A stretch of DNA of 64,000 nt from Phyllobacterium sp. 21LDTY02-6 (lineage in GTDB: Bacteria; Pseudomonadota; Alphaproteobacteria; Rhizobiales; Rhizobiaceae), in the NCBI RefSeq assembly GCF_023554255.2, contig NZ_JAMJWD020000007.1, forward strand, positions 186,001-250,000, in the 5' to 3' direction. The position numbers and the translations under genes were made by a program. Positions 26,841 to 36,197 of this stretch are shown here, piece by piece (the first letter of the stretch is position 1; the number at the start of each line of letters is the position of its first letter). The notes under the pieces are model-generated. The model had not been told where the DNA came from. It did no database searches and saw only the letters and a list, made by a program, of their open reading frames with translations.

Positions 26841-27925
26841 TCGGCTGGACGCTCGGGCGCTACTTCTTCCTCCGCTATGTGACGATCACCTGCTACTTCC
26901 TGCTCGGAAGCTTCGCGCTGGCGCTGATCCTCGATTATACCGAGCTTTCCGGAAAGCTTTCCTCGCTGCCGGACTATTCGCCGCTGGCGGCCTTCGGCAT
27001 CTCGGCCATGCGCATTCCCTTCATCATGCAGCAGGTCTTTCCGTTCATCGCGCTGTTCTCGGCGATGGCGACGCTCATCTCGCTCAACCGCAAATATGAG
27101 CTCGTCGTGGCGCGGTCCGTCGGCGTCTCGGCCTGGCAGTTCCTGCTGCCGGCATGCACCGGCGCGCTGCTGTTCGGCCTCATCGCCATCCTGCTCGTCA
27201 ATCCGCTCGCCGCCTATGGCTATGAGCGCAGCGAGCAGATCACCGCCGCCTGGCGCGCCGGCAAGGACAATAGCGTGGAAACCGAGCGCGTGCCGTGGCT
27301 GCGGCAGCGCACCGAGGATGGCGAGACCATCATCGGCGCCAAGTCCATCGTCAATCGCGGATTGCGGCTGGTCGACGCCACATTCGTCCGGCTCGACCGG
27401 AATCAGGACATAACGGAGCGCCTCGACGCCCGGACGGCCGACCTGAAGGACGGCTACTGGCAGCTCGACGGCGTGACGAAATTCGTGCTCGGCGAGACCC
27501 CTGCCCCGATGGATTCGGTGCAGATCCCGACGCATCTACGTCCTGAATTCGTTGAGGAAAGTCTGGCGAAGCCCGAGACCATTCCTTTTTTCGAGCTGCG
27601 TAACAAAATTGCCGCAGCCCGCTCTTTCGGCTATTCGGCCAACGCATTCGACATGCATTTCCAGTCTTTGCTGGCTCTGCCGGTGCTTTTGATGGCGATG
27701 ACTTTGATCGCCGCAACCGTTTCCCTCAAATTTGTTCGCTTCGGGCAATCGGGAACGATGATTCTGGGTGGCGTACTCGCAGGCTTCGTGCTTTATGTCG
27801 TCACAGTTGTAGTCAAGGCTTTCGGCAATGCGGGTTTCGTACCGCCTTTCGTAGCCGCATGGACGCCAGTGTTGATCGCAACATTCTTTGGGGTCTCCTT
27901 TTTGTTGCATAAGGAGGATGGTTAG
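26837..27925 (+). CDS. lptG: LPS export permease LptG
   Basis: A 362-residue partner of LptF. Starts MIGWTLGRYFFLRYVTITCYFLLGSFAL, has the coupling helix LISLNRKYELVVARSVGVSAWQFLLPA, a periplasmic jellyroll and C-terminal helices ALPVLLMAMTLIAATVSLKFVRFG and GTMILGGVLAGFVLYVVTVVVKAFG. The family is YjgQ. ATG 26837 overlaps lptF by four bases (ATGA), so stoichiometric production by coupling is expected. lptD starts just past its stop. Confidence 0.95.
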   Translation: MIGWTLGRYFFLRYVTITCYFLLGSFALALILDYTELSGKLSSLPDYSPLAAFGISAMRIPFIMQQVFPFIALFSAMATLISLNRKYELVVARSVGVSAWQFLLPACTGALLFGLIAILLVNPLAAYGYERSEQITAAWRAGKDNSVETERVPWLRQRTEDGETIIGAKSIVNRGLRLVDATFVRLDRNQDITERLDARTADLKDGYWQLDGVTKFVLGETPAPMDSVQIPTHLRPEFVEESLAKPETIPFFELRNKIAAARSFGYSANAFDMHFQSLLALPVLLMAMTLIAATVSLKFVRFGQSGTMILGGVLAGFVLYVVTVVVKAFGNAGFVPPFVAAWTPVLIATFFGVSFLLHKEDG

Positions 27926-27926
27926 A

Positions 27927-30299
27927 GTGGGATTGAATGTAACGCGCTCGGTATTGCCGACGTGGTTCGCACGTTTGTTGTGCGGCACGGCCGTGCTATG
28001 CCTTGCGGGCGGGATTTCGCTCCCAGCCTATTCCCAGACCAATGATGTGCTTGCGGGTTCCGTCGAGACCAATCCGAATGCCCAGTTGCTGCTGGAATCG
28101 GACGAGCTCGTCTATGACATCAACAACAAGACCATTTCGGCCGTGGGCGGTGTGCAGATCGATTATGACGGCAACCGTCTCGTTGCCCGCCAGGTGACCT
28201 ATGACCAGAAGACCGGCCGCCTCAAGGCGATGGGCAAGGTCGAGATCGTCGAGAAGGACGGCAACAGGATCTATGCGGAAAATCTCGACATCACCGATGA
28301 TTTCCGCGAAGGCTTCGTCAATGCGCTGAGGGTTGAATCGGCCGACAATACGCGTTTTGCCGCCGAGAGCGCCGAACGGGTCGCCGGCGAGATCACCCTG
28401 TTCAACAATGGCATCTACACCGCCTGCGAGCCGTGCCGCACCGATCCGGGCAAGGCGCCGCTGTGGCAGGTGCGGGCGCAGAAGATCGTCTGGAACGGCA
28501 AGAAGAAGACCATCCGCTTCGAGCGCGGCCGCTTCGAGATGTTCGGCATGCCGCTGGCGTTCCTGCCGGCATTCGAGATCGCCGATCCGTCCGTCAAGCG
28601 CAAGACCGGCTTCCTCATGCCGAGCTATCGCTATGAGGACGAGCTCGGCTATGGCGTGACCGTCCCCTATTTCTGGGCGCTGGCCCCGAATTACGACCTG
28701 ACGCTGACCGGCACCTATTATACCAAGCAGGGTTTCCTCGGCGAGGCCGAATGGCGCCACCGCCTGGAGAATGGCGAGTATACGCTGAAGATCGCCGGCA
28801 TAAGCCAGCGCGATCCCAGCGAATTCAGCGACCCAACCCGGCTGACTGACGCGGAGAATATCGAAGTCCAGAACAAGAACCGTGGCATGATCGGGTCGAG
28901 GGGCGCGTTCACTATCAATCCGCGCTGGAGCTTCGGCTGGAACGCAATGGTGCAAAGCGACAAATCCTTTGCCTATCGCTATGGCATCGAGGATTATTCC
29001 AGCTACAACATCACCAACGAGGCCTACCTGACCGGGCTGCACGATCGCAATTATTTCGATCTGCGCTTCTACAATTTCCTGGTGCAGGAATCGCGCGACA
29101 ACGACAATTTCTACTCGGCCGAATCGCGCCAGCCATGGGTGCTGCCGAGCATCGACTACGCCTATACGCCGACGCAATCGATCGCCGGCGGCGAGTTGAA
29201 TTTCGACGTCAATGTGACGTCGATTTACCGCGATCAAGACGATTGTTTTCGCCCATCTAACGATCAGACGCAGGATTGCGGGACCGGCTATATCTCTGGC
29301 ATGAAGGGCAATTATAGCCGCCTGACTGCCGAGGCGGAGTGGAAGCGGTCGCTGGTGACGCCCGGCGGGCTGGTGCTGACGCCCCTTCTCGCGCTGCGCG
29401 GCGATGGTTTCTATGTTGATTCCGACACGCCGGCGATCGCCAGCGACGATGGTTTCCGCGGCATGGCGACAGCCGGGCTCGAGGCGCGCTATCCGATCCT
29501 GTTCACTGCCGGCAGCTCCAGCCATGTGCTGGAGCCGACCGCGCAGCTCTTCGTCCGCAACAATGAGCGCTATGCCGGCGATTTGCCGAACGAGGACGCG
29601 CAGAGCTTTGTGTTCGACGCATCGAGCCTGTTCGATCGCGACAAGTTCTCCGGCTATGACCGCATCGAAGGCGGCACGCGCGCCAATATCGGCATAAGAT
29701 ATTCCGGCACCTTCAATAATGGCCTGACGCTGAACGGCATATTCGGCCAGTCCTACCATCTCGGCGGCCTGAATTCCTTCGCGACCGAGGACTTCGTCAA
29801 TGCCGGCGCGGAATCGGGCCTTGAAGACGATGTTTCGGATTATGTCGCCATGCTCGGCGCCAATTACGGTGCCTTCAACCTGACCACGGGCGGACGCTTC
29901 GACAAGGACACGTTCGAGGTGCGGCGCGCCGAATTGGCGACGATGACATCCGGCCGCTATGGCATGGTCTTCGCCAAATATGCCTTCATCGACGAGCAGC
30001 CGACCTATGGCTTCCTCCAGGATCGCCAGGAAGTGACTGTTGGCGGCTCGGCCAATATCGCGCCGAACTGGCGCGTGCTTGGGTCCGGCACCTATGACCT
30101 CGTCTCGGACACGCTGGTCAGGCGCACGGCAGCGCTCGCCTATGACGACGAATGCTTCACCTACATGATGTCCTACAGCCAGGATCAGCCGGTGACGTAC
30201 GGTGGCGGTCAAGGCGACAAGACAACCACTTTCGGCTTCAATATTTCGTTCCGGACGCTGGGCGAAATTGGCAAACGCGCCGATATCGGCGGGATTTGA
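27927..30299 (+). CDS. lptD: LPS-assembly protein LptD
   Basis: A 790-residue outer-membrane barrel that inserts lipopolysaccharide into the outer leaflet. Signal peptide at about 1-36 (LLCGTAVLCLAGGISLPAYSQ), an OstA/LptA-like jellyroll (SDELVYDINNKTISAVGGVQIDYDG...ARQVTYDQKTGRLKAMGKVEI), then a barrel with aromatic strands and many Asn/Tyr repeats; conserved LPTLKRKTGFLMPSYRY-like entry KRKTGFLMPSYRYEDELGYG. Cysteine pair CEPC near 147 and later cysteines suggest disulphides. GTG 27927 is preferred because GGAGG lies nine bases upstream; an ATG at 27918 abuts that same ribosome site too closely. Confidence 0.95.
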   Translation: MGLNVTRSVLPTWFARLLCGTAVLCLAGGISLPAYSQTNDVLAGSVETNPNAQLLLESDELVYDINNKTISAVGGVQIDYDGNRLVARQVTYDQKTGRLKAMGKVEIVEKDGNRIYAENLDITDDFREGFVNALRVESADNTRFAAESAERVAGEITLFNNGIYTACEPCRTDPGKAPLWQVRAQKIVWNGKKKTIRFERGRFEMFGMPLAFLPAFEIADPSVKRKTGFLMPSYRYEDELGYGVTVPYFWALAPNYDLTLTGTYYTKQGFLGEAEWRHRLENGEYTLKIAGISQRDPSEFSDPTRLTDAENIEVQNKNRGMIGSRGAFTINPRWSFGWNAMVQSDKSFAYRYGIEDYSSYNITNEAYLTGLHDRNYFDLRFYNFLVQESRDNDNFYSAESRQPWVLPSIDYAYTPTQSIAGGELNFDVNVTSIYRDQDDCFRPSNDQTQDCGTGYISGMKGNYSRLTAEAEWKRSLVTPGGLVLTPLLALRGDGFYVDSDTPAIASDDGFRGMATAGLEARYPILFTAGSSSHVLEPTAQLFVRNNERYAGDLPNEDAQSFVFDASSLFDRDKFSGYDRIEGGTRANIGIRYSGTFNNGLTLNGIFGQSYHLGGLNSFATEDFVNAGAESGLEDDVSDYVAMLGANYGAFNLTTGGRFDKDTFEVRRAELATMTSGRYGMVFAKYAFIDEQPTYGFLQDRQEVTVGGSANIAPNWRVLGSGTYDLVSDTLVRRTAALAYDDECFTYMMSYSQDQPVTYGGGQGDKTTTFGFNISFRTLGEIGKRADIGGI

Positions 30300-30313
30300 T
30301 CGTTTCCGCGACC

Positions 30314-30329
30314 GGCCGCACTTGCGGCC
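30314..30329 (+). other. GC-rich hairpin after lptD
   Basis: GGCCGC/GCGGCC with an ACTT loop, 14 bases after the lptD stop and before surA. No U-run follows closely, so it may act as a weak attenuator or processing site in the lptD-surA gap of 129 bases, in which I see no gene. Confidence 0.35.
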
Positions 30330-30428
30330 AGTCATGCTTTTGCCTTAGTAAACAACTAGTCAACGCACAAAGCGCCAAACAAGGCCTTGCCCCCTTGGGG
30401 CTGGCCCATTGATCGGATATAATGGGAT

Positions 30429-31367
30429 ATGATGGTGAGGAAACACATTCTTGCAGCAGTGATGGCGACAGCTCTCGGTACCGGCCTGGCAATGGCACCG
30501 GCAACCGTGCTTGCGAGCGAGGTGAAGGTCATCGTCAACGGCACGCCAATCACCGATTATGATATTTCCAAGCGCTCTGCCTTCCTCAAGCTCCAGCGCA
30601 AGAAGGGCGGCCTTGCCAACATGGCCCGCGAGGAACTGGTCGATGAGGCGCTGAAGCGCCAGGAATTGCGGCGGCTCAACCTTCTCGTCGGCGATACCGA
30701 GGTCAACGAGGCGTTCGAGCGGTTTGCCAAGAGCAACAAGATGACGCTTGCGCAGCTGACCGGCGTTCTCGACAAGGCCGGCGTCACGCCCGGCCACTTC
30801 AAGGAATATATCCGCATCCAGATGAGCTGGGGCCGCGCGCTTTCGGCACGCAACCGCTCCCAGGGCGGCCTGAAGTTCACCGAGCAGGAAGCGGTTCAGC
30901 GCATGCTCAAGGACGGCGGCAAGAAGCCGGTTTCGACCGAATATCAGCTGCAGCAGGTGATTTTCGTCGTCCCCGCCAACAAGCGCGAGACGATTGCCCG
31001 CCGCCGCAGCGAGGCGAACGCCATGCGCGCCAAGTTCAGCGGCTGCGATCGTACGCGCGACATGGCCAAGGGCACGCTGGACGTGACCGTGCGCGACCTC
31101 GGCAAGTTCATCGAGCAGGAATTGCCGCCGGAATGGGCCGACAAGATCAAGGCCACCTCCGTCGGCCATGCGACCGCCATCCAGGACACCGACAAGGGCG
31201 TCGAGTTCCTCGGCATCTGCGCCACAAGGCAATTGTCCGACGACCGCGTTGCGCGCATGGTCTATGCGCAGGAACAGCAGGGGGAAGGCAAGAACGCCAC
31301 GGCGGAAGCGATCGACAAGAAATACATGGAAGAGCTGCGCGCCAAGGCGAAGATCGTCAACGGATAA
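30429..31367 (+). CDS. SurA-like periplasmic chaperone
   Basis: A 312-residue protein. Signal peptide at 1-29 (ILAAVMATALGTGLAMAPATVLA). The SurA N-terminal domain follows (VKVIVNGTPITDYDISKRSAFLKLQRKKGG...EELVDEALKRQELRRL), including the SNKMTLAQLTGVLDKAGVTPGHFKEYIR helices. A parvulin-like region (QLQQVIFVVPANKRE ... DVTVRDLGKFIEQELPPEWADKI) is weakly conserved, so isomerase activity is doubtful while chaperoning of outer-membrane proteins is likely. Located between lptD and pdxA, as surA is in many proteobacteria, which supports the call. Confidence 0.82.
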   Translation: MMVRKHILAAVMATALGTGLAMAPATVLASEVKVIVNGTPITDYDISKRSAFLKLQRKKGGLANMAREELVDEALKRQELRRLNLLVGDTEVNEAFERFAKSNKMTLAQLTGVLDKAGVTPGHFKEYIRIQMSWGRALSARNRSQGGLKFTEQEAVQRMLKDGGKKPVSTEYQLQQVIFVVPANKRETIARRRSEANAMRAKFSGCDRTRDMAKGTLDVTVRDLGKFIEQELPPEWADKIKATSVGHATAIQDTDKGVEFLGICATRQLSDDRVARMVYAQEQQGEGKNATAEAIDKKYMEELRAKAKIVNG

Positions 31368-31433
31368 TCACCCAGACAAGCGGATGAATGCCATCTGGCG
31401 CGCCGCGCCCATGGCGGTGAGCGGGAACTGTTC

Positions 31434-32447
31434 ATGACACGTGCCATTGCCGTCAGTTGCGGCGATCCATCCGGGATCGGGCCGGAAATCGCCATCGCCG
31501 CCTGGAACCTGCGCACGAAGCTCGGCCTGCCACCCTTCTTCCTCATTGCCGATACGGCGCTCCTGACCGCGCGCAGCCAGCTGACAGGCCAGTTCTGCCC
31601 GGTCGAGGCCTGCACACCGGAGGACGCCGCTGCGATATTCGAGCGGGCGCTGCCCGTTGTTCCGCTGAAGCATGCGTTCCGCGACGATCCGGGCGTTCCC
31701 CTTGCCGGCAATGCCGCCGGCATCATCGAATCCATCGAACGTGCGGTCGGCCTCACCCTGCAGGGCAAGGCACGGGCGGTCGTCACCTGCCCGATCTCGA
31801 AGAAGCCGCTCTACGAAGCCGGATTCGCCTTCCCCGGCCATACGGAATTCCTGGCGCACCTCGCGCAGGCCCATCTCGGCAGGCCGGTAACGCCGGTGAT
31901 GATGCTGGCCGGTCCGCTGCTGCGCGCCGTGCCGGTGACCATCCACATTGCCCTGCGCGAGGTTCCTGCCGTGCTGACGAGCGCCATGATCGTCGAGACC
32001 GCGCGCATCACCGGCGCGGCGCTGCGCAGCGAGTTCGCCATCGCCCGCCCGAGGCTCGCCATTGCCGGGCTCAACCCGCATGCGGGCGAAGGCGGCAGCA
32101 TGGGCAGCGAGGACGAGAGCATCGTGCGCCCGGCGGTGGAGGCGCTGAGCGCCGAGGGCTGGTCGGTGCAGGGTCCGCTGCCTGCCGATACGATGTTCCA
32201 TCCGGCGGCGCGGGAAACCTATGATGCGGCGATCTGCATGTATCACGACCAGGCGCTGATCCCGGCCAAGACGCTGGGCTTCGACGACAGCGTGAACGTG
32301 ACGCTGGGGCTGCCCTTCGTGCGCACCTCGCCCGATCACGGCACGGCCTTCGGCATCGCCGGCAAGGGCATTGCCAAGGCGGACAGCTTCATCGCGGCGC
32401 TGCGGCTGGCCGACCAGCTGGCAGGCAACAGGGAGGCCGCGGCATGA
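31434..32447 (+). CDS. pdxA: 4-hydroxythreonine-4-phosphate dehydrogenase (PdxA)
   Basis: A 337-residue NAD-dependent enzyme of DXP-dependent vitamin B6 synthesis. Visible family blocks: [15 protein letters not shown] at the N terminus, the metal-binding GHTEFLA (His), the [14 protein letters not shown] block and the C-terminal [44 protein letters not shown] with two further metal-binding histidines. Length is normal. Stop overlaps the rsmA start by four bases, and it follows surA by 66 bases. Confidence 0.97.
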   Translation: MTRAIAVSCGDPSGIGPEIAIAAWNLRTKLGLPPFFLIADTALLTARSQLTGQFCPVEACTPEDAAAIFERALPVVPLKHAFRDDPGVPLAGNAAGIIESIERAVGLTLQGKARAVVTCPISKKPLYEAGFAFPGHTEFLAHLAQAHLGRPVTPVMMLAGPLLRAVPVTIHIALREVPAVLTSAMIVETARITGAALRSEFAIARPRLAIAGLNPHAGEGGSMGSEDESIVRPAVEALSAEGWSVQGPLPADTMFHPAARETYDAAICMYHDQALIPAKTLGFDDSVNVTLGLPFVRTSPDHGTAFGIAGKGIAKADSFIAALRLADQLAGNREAAA

Positions 32448-33262
32448 GCATCGACAGCCTGCCGCCCTTGCGTGAGATCATCGAGCGCCACGGCCTGATG
32501 GCCAGGAAGTCGCTCGGCCAGAATTTCCTCTTCGATCTCAACCTGACCGCGAAGATCGCGCGGCAGGCGGGCGAATTGCAGGACCATACCGTGATCGAGG
32601 TCGGTCCGGGGCCCGGCGGCCTGACGCGGGCGCTGCTGGCGCAGGGCGCCAAGGTGATCGCGATCGAGCGCGACCCGCGCTGCCTCGCGGCGCTGGAGGA
32701 AATCGAGCAGCATTATCCCGGCAGGCTGCAGGTGATTTCCGGCGATGCGCTGGAAACCGACTTTGCCGGCCTTGCCGATGGCCCGGTCAAGATCGTCGCC
32801 AACCTGCCCTATAATGTCGGAACGCAATTGCTGATCGGCTGGCTGCTGGCCGAGCCGTGGCCGCCCTTCTACCAGTCGCTGACCCTGATGTTCCAGCGCG
32901 AGGTGGCGGAACGGATCGTCGCCCGCCCGGGTTCGGATGCCTATGGCAGGCTCGGCGTCCTTGCCGGCTGGCGGACCGAGGCGCGCATCACGTTCGACGT
33001 GCCGCCGCAGGCGTTCACGCCGCCGCCGAAGGTCACCTCCTCCGTCGTGCACCTGACGCCGCGCCAGTCGCCGCTCCCCTGCGATGCCGCCGTGCTCGGC
33101 AAGGTGACGCAGGCCGCCTTCGGCCAGCGCCGCAAGATGTTGCGCCAGAGCCTCAAACCGCTTGGCGGCGAGGCTCTTCTCGCCCGCATCGGCATAGATC
33201 CGACGCGGCGCGCCGAGACATTGTCGATCGAGGAATTCGTGGCCATCGCCAATGCGTTATGA
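32444..33262 (+). CDS. rsmA: 16S rRNA A1518/A1519 dimethyltransferase (RsmA/KsgA)
   Basis: A 272-residue SAM-dependent enzyme dimethylating two adenines near the 3' end of 16S rRNA and acting as an assembly checkpoint. Motifs: [10 protein letters not shown], the SAM loop [16 protein letters not shown], and the catalytic [12 protein letters not shown]-terminal helical domain with [14 protein letters not shown]. Coupled to pdxA by ATGA overlap, the order seen in many proteobacteria (surA-pdxA-rsmA). It ends convergently, 20 bases from gmk. Confidence 0.97.
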   Translation: MSIDSLPPLREIIERHGLMARKSLGQNFLFDLNLTAKIARQAGELQDHTVIEVGPGPGGLTRALLAQGAKVIAIERDPRCLAALEEIEQHYPGRLQVISGDALETDFAGLADGPVKIVANLPYNVGTQLLIGWLLAEPWPPFYQSLTLMFQREVAERIVARPGSDAYGRLGVLAGWRTEARITFDVPPQAFTPPPKVTSSVVHLTPRQSPLPCDAAVLGKVTQAAFGQRRKMLRQSLKPLGGEALLARIGIDPTRRAETLSIEEFVAIANAL

Positions 33263-33282
33263 TGCCTGGCTGAAGCGGGACT

Positions 33283-33939
33283 TCAATCCAGCTGTTCGTC
33301 CAGCAGCGTATTGACGAAATCGAACAGGCCGGGCGAGCGATCGCGGCGCAGGCGCTCGGCGGTGACGATCGACTGGACCTGGTGATAGGCGCGGTCGAGA
33401 TCGTCATTGACGAGAACATAATCATAGGAGCGCCAGCGCTCGATCTCGTTGCGCGCATTGCGCAGCCGGGTCTCGATGACCTCTTCCGTATCCTCGGCGC
33501 GGCGATGCAGGCGTTGCTTCAGCGCGGCCATGGATGGCGGCAGGATGAAGATGCTCACCACGTCGCCCTTCATCTTCTCCTGCAATTGCAGCGCGCCCTG
33601 CCAGTCGATGTCGAACAGCATGTCCTGCCCGTCGGCCAGCGCATTCTCCGCCGCCTGGCGCGGCGTACCGTAGAAATTGCCGTGGACTTCGGCCCATTCG
33701 ATCAGTTCGTCGCTGTCGCGCAGGCGCTCGAACTCGCGGATGGTGATGAAATGATAGTGCACGCCGTCGATCTCGCTGGGGCGGCGCGGGCGGGTGGTCA
33801 CGCTGATCGACAGCGCCAGTTCGAGCTTTTCCTTGTCGTTCAGCAACAGCCGCGCAATGGTGGATTTCCCCGCGCCCGACGGCGACGACAGCACGAGCAT
33901 CAAACCGCGCCTTTTGATCAGATTTGTTGCGTTGGGCAT
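33283..33939 (-). CDS. gmk: Guanylate kinase
   Basis: A 218-residue kinase that converts GMP to GDP. P-loop [10 protein letters not shown] at 18-27, the GMP-binding block [20 protein letters not shown], the [21 protein letters not shown]-like segment ([19 protein letters not shown]) and the lid [13 protein letters not shown] are all visible. It starts two bases after the yicC stop, so the two genes are cotranscribed with yicC upstream. Confidence 0.97.
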   Translation of the reverse strand: MPNATNLIKRRGLMLVLSSPSGAGKSTIARLLLNDKEKLELALSISVTTRPRRPSEIDGVHYHFITIREFERLRDSDELIEWAEVHGNFYGTPRQAAENALADGQDMLFDIDWQGALQLQEKMKGDVVSIFILPPSMAALKQRLHRRAEDTEEVIETRLRNARNEIERWRSYDYVLVNDDLDRAYHQVQSIVTAERLRRDRSPGLFDFVNTLLDEQLD

Positions 33940-33941
33940 GA

Positions 33942-34829
33942 TTACTCCAGATTCTGTACTTGCTCGCGCAGTTGATCGACGGCCGCCTTCAGGTCAAGTC
34001 CGATGGAGGTGATGGAAGCGGCATTCGCCTTCGAACACAGCGTATTGGCCTCGCGGTTGAATTCCTGCGTCAGGAAATCCAGCTTGCGGCCGACGCCATT
34101 GCCGTCGTCCAGCAGCGCACGCGCCGCCGCCACGTGCATTTCCAGCCGGTCGAGCTCTTCCTGGATATCGGCCTTGGTGGCGAGGAATGCCGCCTCCATG
34201 TGCAGGCGGTCGGCATCGAGGGCCGGCGCGGCGTCGAGCAGCAGCGTCACCTGCGCCGCGAGCCTTGCCTTTATCGCCTCGATGGAACGGCTCGGATCGA
34301 GCTTCGCCCGCGCCACCAGCGCTTCCACCGCATCGACCTGCCCACCGAGAATGGTACCGAGAGCCCGGCCCTCGGCGCGGCGCGTCTGCGCCAGCAGTTC
34401 CAGCGCCTCGCCGAGCACGACGAGCGCGGCGCTTTCGAGTTCGGCCTGTTCCTTGGGTTCCGGCACGTTCTGCGGCGCTTCGAGCACGCCGCGCAGCCCC
34501 ATCAGCCCCTCCGGCGTCGGACGCGCGAGATTATGCTCCTCGCGCAGCCGCTCGGCGATGGCGGCGAGTTCGCGCAGCAGCGGCTCGTTGACGATGGGAC
34601 GCCCGGCATCGCCGCGCCCCTCGATCGTCAGCCCCGCCTGGAAATTGCCGCGCTTGAAATGCTGGCCGAAAAGCGCCCGCGCCTTCTGCTCGATGCCCTC
34701 GAAACCGGGCGGCAGGCGAAAACGCACGTCCAGCGCCTTGCCGTTGACCGACTTGATCTCCCACGACATCTGCGCTCCGGCAACGGTCCGGAGGTGACGG
34801 GCAAAACCCGTCATGCTCTGCAATGACAT
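33942..34829 (-). CDS. YicC-family endoribonuclease
   Basis: A 295-residue YicC/YloC protein, a hexameric endoribonuclease family. N-terminal [36 protein letters not shown] and the C-terminal [59 protein letters not shown] match the two conserved domains. The gene pair yicC-gmk is a widespread association. In E. coli YicC influences small-RNA decay; the role here is inference. It is preceded by mltG with a 58-base gap. Confidence 0.93.
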   Translation of the reverse strand: MSLQSMTGFARHLRTVAGAQMSWEIKSVNGKALDVRFRLPPGFEGIEQKARALFGQHFKRGNFQAGLTIEGRGDAGRPIVNEPLLRELAAIAERLREEHNLARPTPEGLMGLRGVLEAPQNVPEPKEQAELESAALVVLGEALELLAQTRRAEGRALGTILGGQVDAVEALVARAKLDPSRSIEAIKARLAAQVTLLLDAAPALDADRLHMEAAFLATKADIQEELDRLEMHVAAARALLDDGNGVGRKLDFLTQEFNREANTLCSKANAASITSIGLDLKAAVDQLREQVQNLE

Positions 34830-34887
34830 CCATCCCCCTCAGAACTCGGCCCGCCGCAAACCGTCCGGCCGCAGATCCCCTCGAAAA

Positions 34888-36093
34888 TCAGTTACCGACC
34901 GCCCCATCGACCGGCACGGCATTCTCGTCCCCGGTCGCCGCCTTCGCGGCCTCGTCCAGCCGGTTCTTCTCGACCTGGCGCCAGCGCCGCACATTCTCGT
35001 TATGATCGTTGAGCGTCTCGGCAAAGACATGGCCGCCCGTGCCATCGGCGACGAAATAGAGTTCCTTCGTCTGCGAGGGATGGGCCACCGCCTCGAGCGC
35101 GTCGCGCCCCGGATTGGCGATCGGGCCCGGAGGCAGGCCGTTGATCGTATAGGTGTTATAGGGCGTCGGCTTCTCCAGGTCGGACTTCAGGATCGGCCGG
35201 TCCGCCGGCCGGCCCTTGCCGCCGAACAGTCCATAGAGAATGGTCGGGTCCGACTGCAGCCGCATGCGCTTGTTCAGCCGGTTGATGAAGACGGCGGCGA
35301 CGCGCGGCCGCTCATCGGCCTTGCCGGTTTCCTTCTCGACGATGGAGGCCAGCGTGACGAATTCCTCGATGGTCTTGATCGGAAGGTCGCGGTCGCGCCG
35401 CTCCCATATGTCCTCGACCAGCTTCTTCTGGTCGGCCTGCATCTTCTTGACGATCTCCTCGCGGGTCGTGCCGCGCGAAAACCGCATCGTATTGGCGAAC
35501 AGCGAACCCTCCGGCGGCATGATGGCCGGCAGGTCGCCGGTCAGCACGTCATCCTCGCGGATGCGCTGGAATATCTGCTCGACGGTGAGGCCTTCGGGGA
35601 CCGTCAGCGAATGCAGCACCGAACGGCCGCTGCGCAACAGGTCCATGATGTCGCGCATCGAGGCATGCGGCTTGATCTCGTATTCGCCCGCCTTCAGATC
35701 GCCCTGGTGGCCGTAGCTCTGGACGCCGTAGCGGAACACGCGCGCGTCGCTGATGATGCCGCGCCGCTCCAGCCCGTCGGCGATCTCCATGATGCCGGTG
35801 CCGCTGCGCACGACATAATTCGTCGCCACGTCGAGCGGGCCCGCCGCATTGAACGACACCTTGCCGAAATAGACGACGGCCGCAGCCGCGATGACGGCGA
35901 GCACGACCAGCGACAGCATGAAATTGGCGAAGACGACGATCTGGCTGCGCGCCCGGCGCGAACGGCGCTTCGGCGGCGGTGGCGTACCCGGCTCGGGCCG
36001 CAGCGCCTCGGATGCCGATTGCGGCACAATCAGCTTGCGTTCCGGCGTGCCGGCCGAACCGTTCATCTCTCCAGACTGCTGATCTGAACTCAC
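34888..36093 (-). CDS. mltG: Endolytic murein transglycosylase (MltG)
   Basis: A 401-residue inner-membrane protein that cleaves nascent glycan strands to end chain growth. A 50-residue Pro/Arg-rich cytoplasmic tail precedes one transmembrane helix (FANFMLSLVVLAVIAAAAVVYFG, 55-77), then a LysM-like region and the YceG domain. The catalytic glutamate lies in ASIVEKETG (about Glu253), with RMRLQSDPTILYG and the NTYTINGLPPGPIANPG block intact. It sits between fabF and yicC in a minus-strand run, a typical placement. Confidence 0.95.
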   Translation of the reverse strand: MSSDQQSGEMNGSAGTPERKLIVPQSASEALRPEPGTPPPPKRRSRRARSQIVVFANFMLSLVVLAVIAAAAVVYFGKVSFNAAGPLDVATNYVVRSGTGIMEIADGLERRGIISDARVFRYGVQSYGHQGDLKAGEYEIKPHASMRDIMDLLRSGRSVLHSLTVPEGLTVEQIFQRIREDDVLTGDLPAIMPPEGSLFANTMRFSRGTTREEIVKKMQADQKKLVEDIWERRDRDLPIKTIEEFVTLASIVEKETGKADERPRVAAVFINRLNKRMRLQSDPTILYGLFGGKGRPADRPILKSDLEKPTPYNTYTINGLPPGPIANPGRDALEAVAHPSQTKELYFVADGTGGHVFAETLNDHNENVRRWRQVEKNRLDEAAKAATGDENAVPVDGAVGN

Positions 36094-36118
36094 GCAGGCA
36101 CCTCGGATGTTAGAGCAT

Positions 36119-36152
36119 GGGCGAACGATACTCCGATAGGGGAGAATCGCCC
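36119..36152 (-). promoter_or_regulatory. Nested inverted repeat ahead of mltG
   Basis: Outer arms GGGCGA/TCGCCC enclose inner arms CTCC/GGAG, in the 104-base gap between fabF and mltG. In the transcript it would form a two-part hairpin 25 bases before the mltG start. It has no U-run, so a leader or attenuator role is more likely than termination. Confidence 0.35.
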
Positions 36153-36197
36153 GCGATTATGGCAAAAACGCGTGTAAACGTCTCCGTCATACTCCCG

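Noticed and set aside
27996-30335. 779-codon minus-strand open frame
   Set aside because: Antisense of lptD; contains no recognisable domain.
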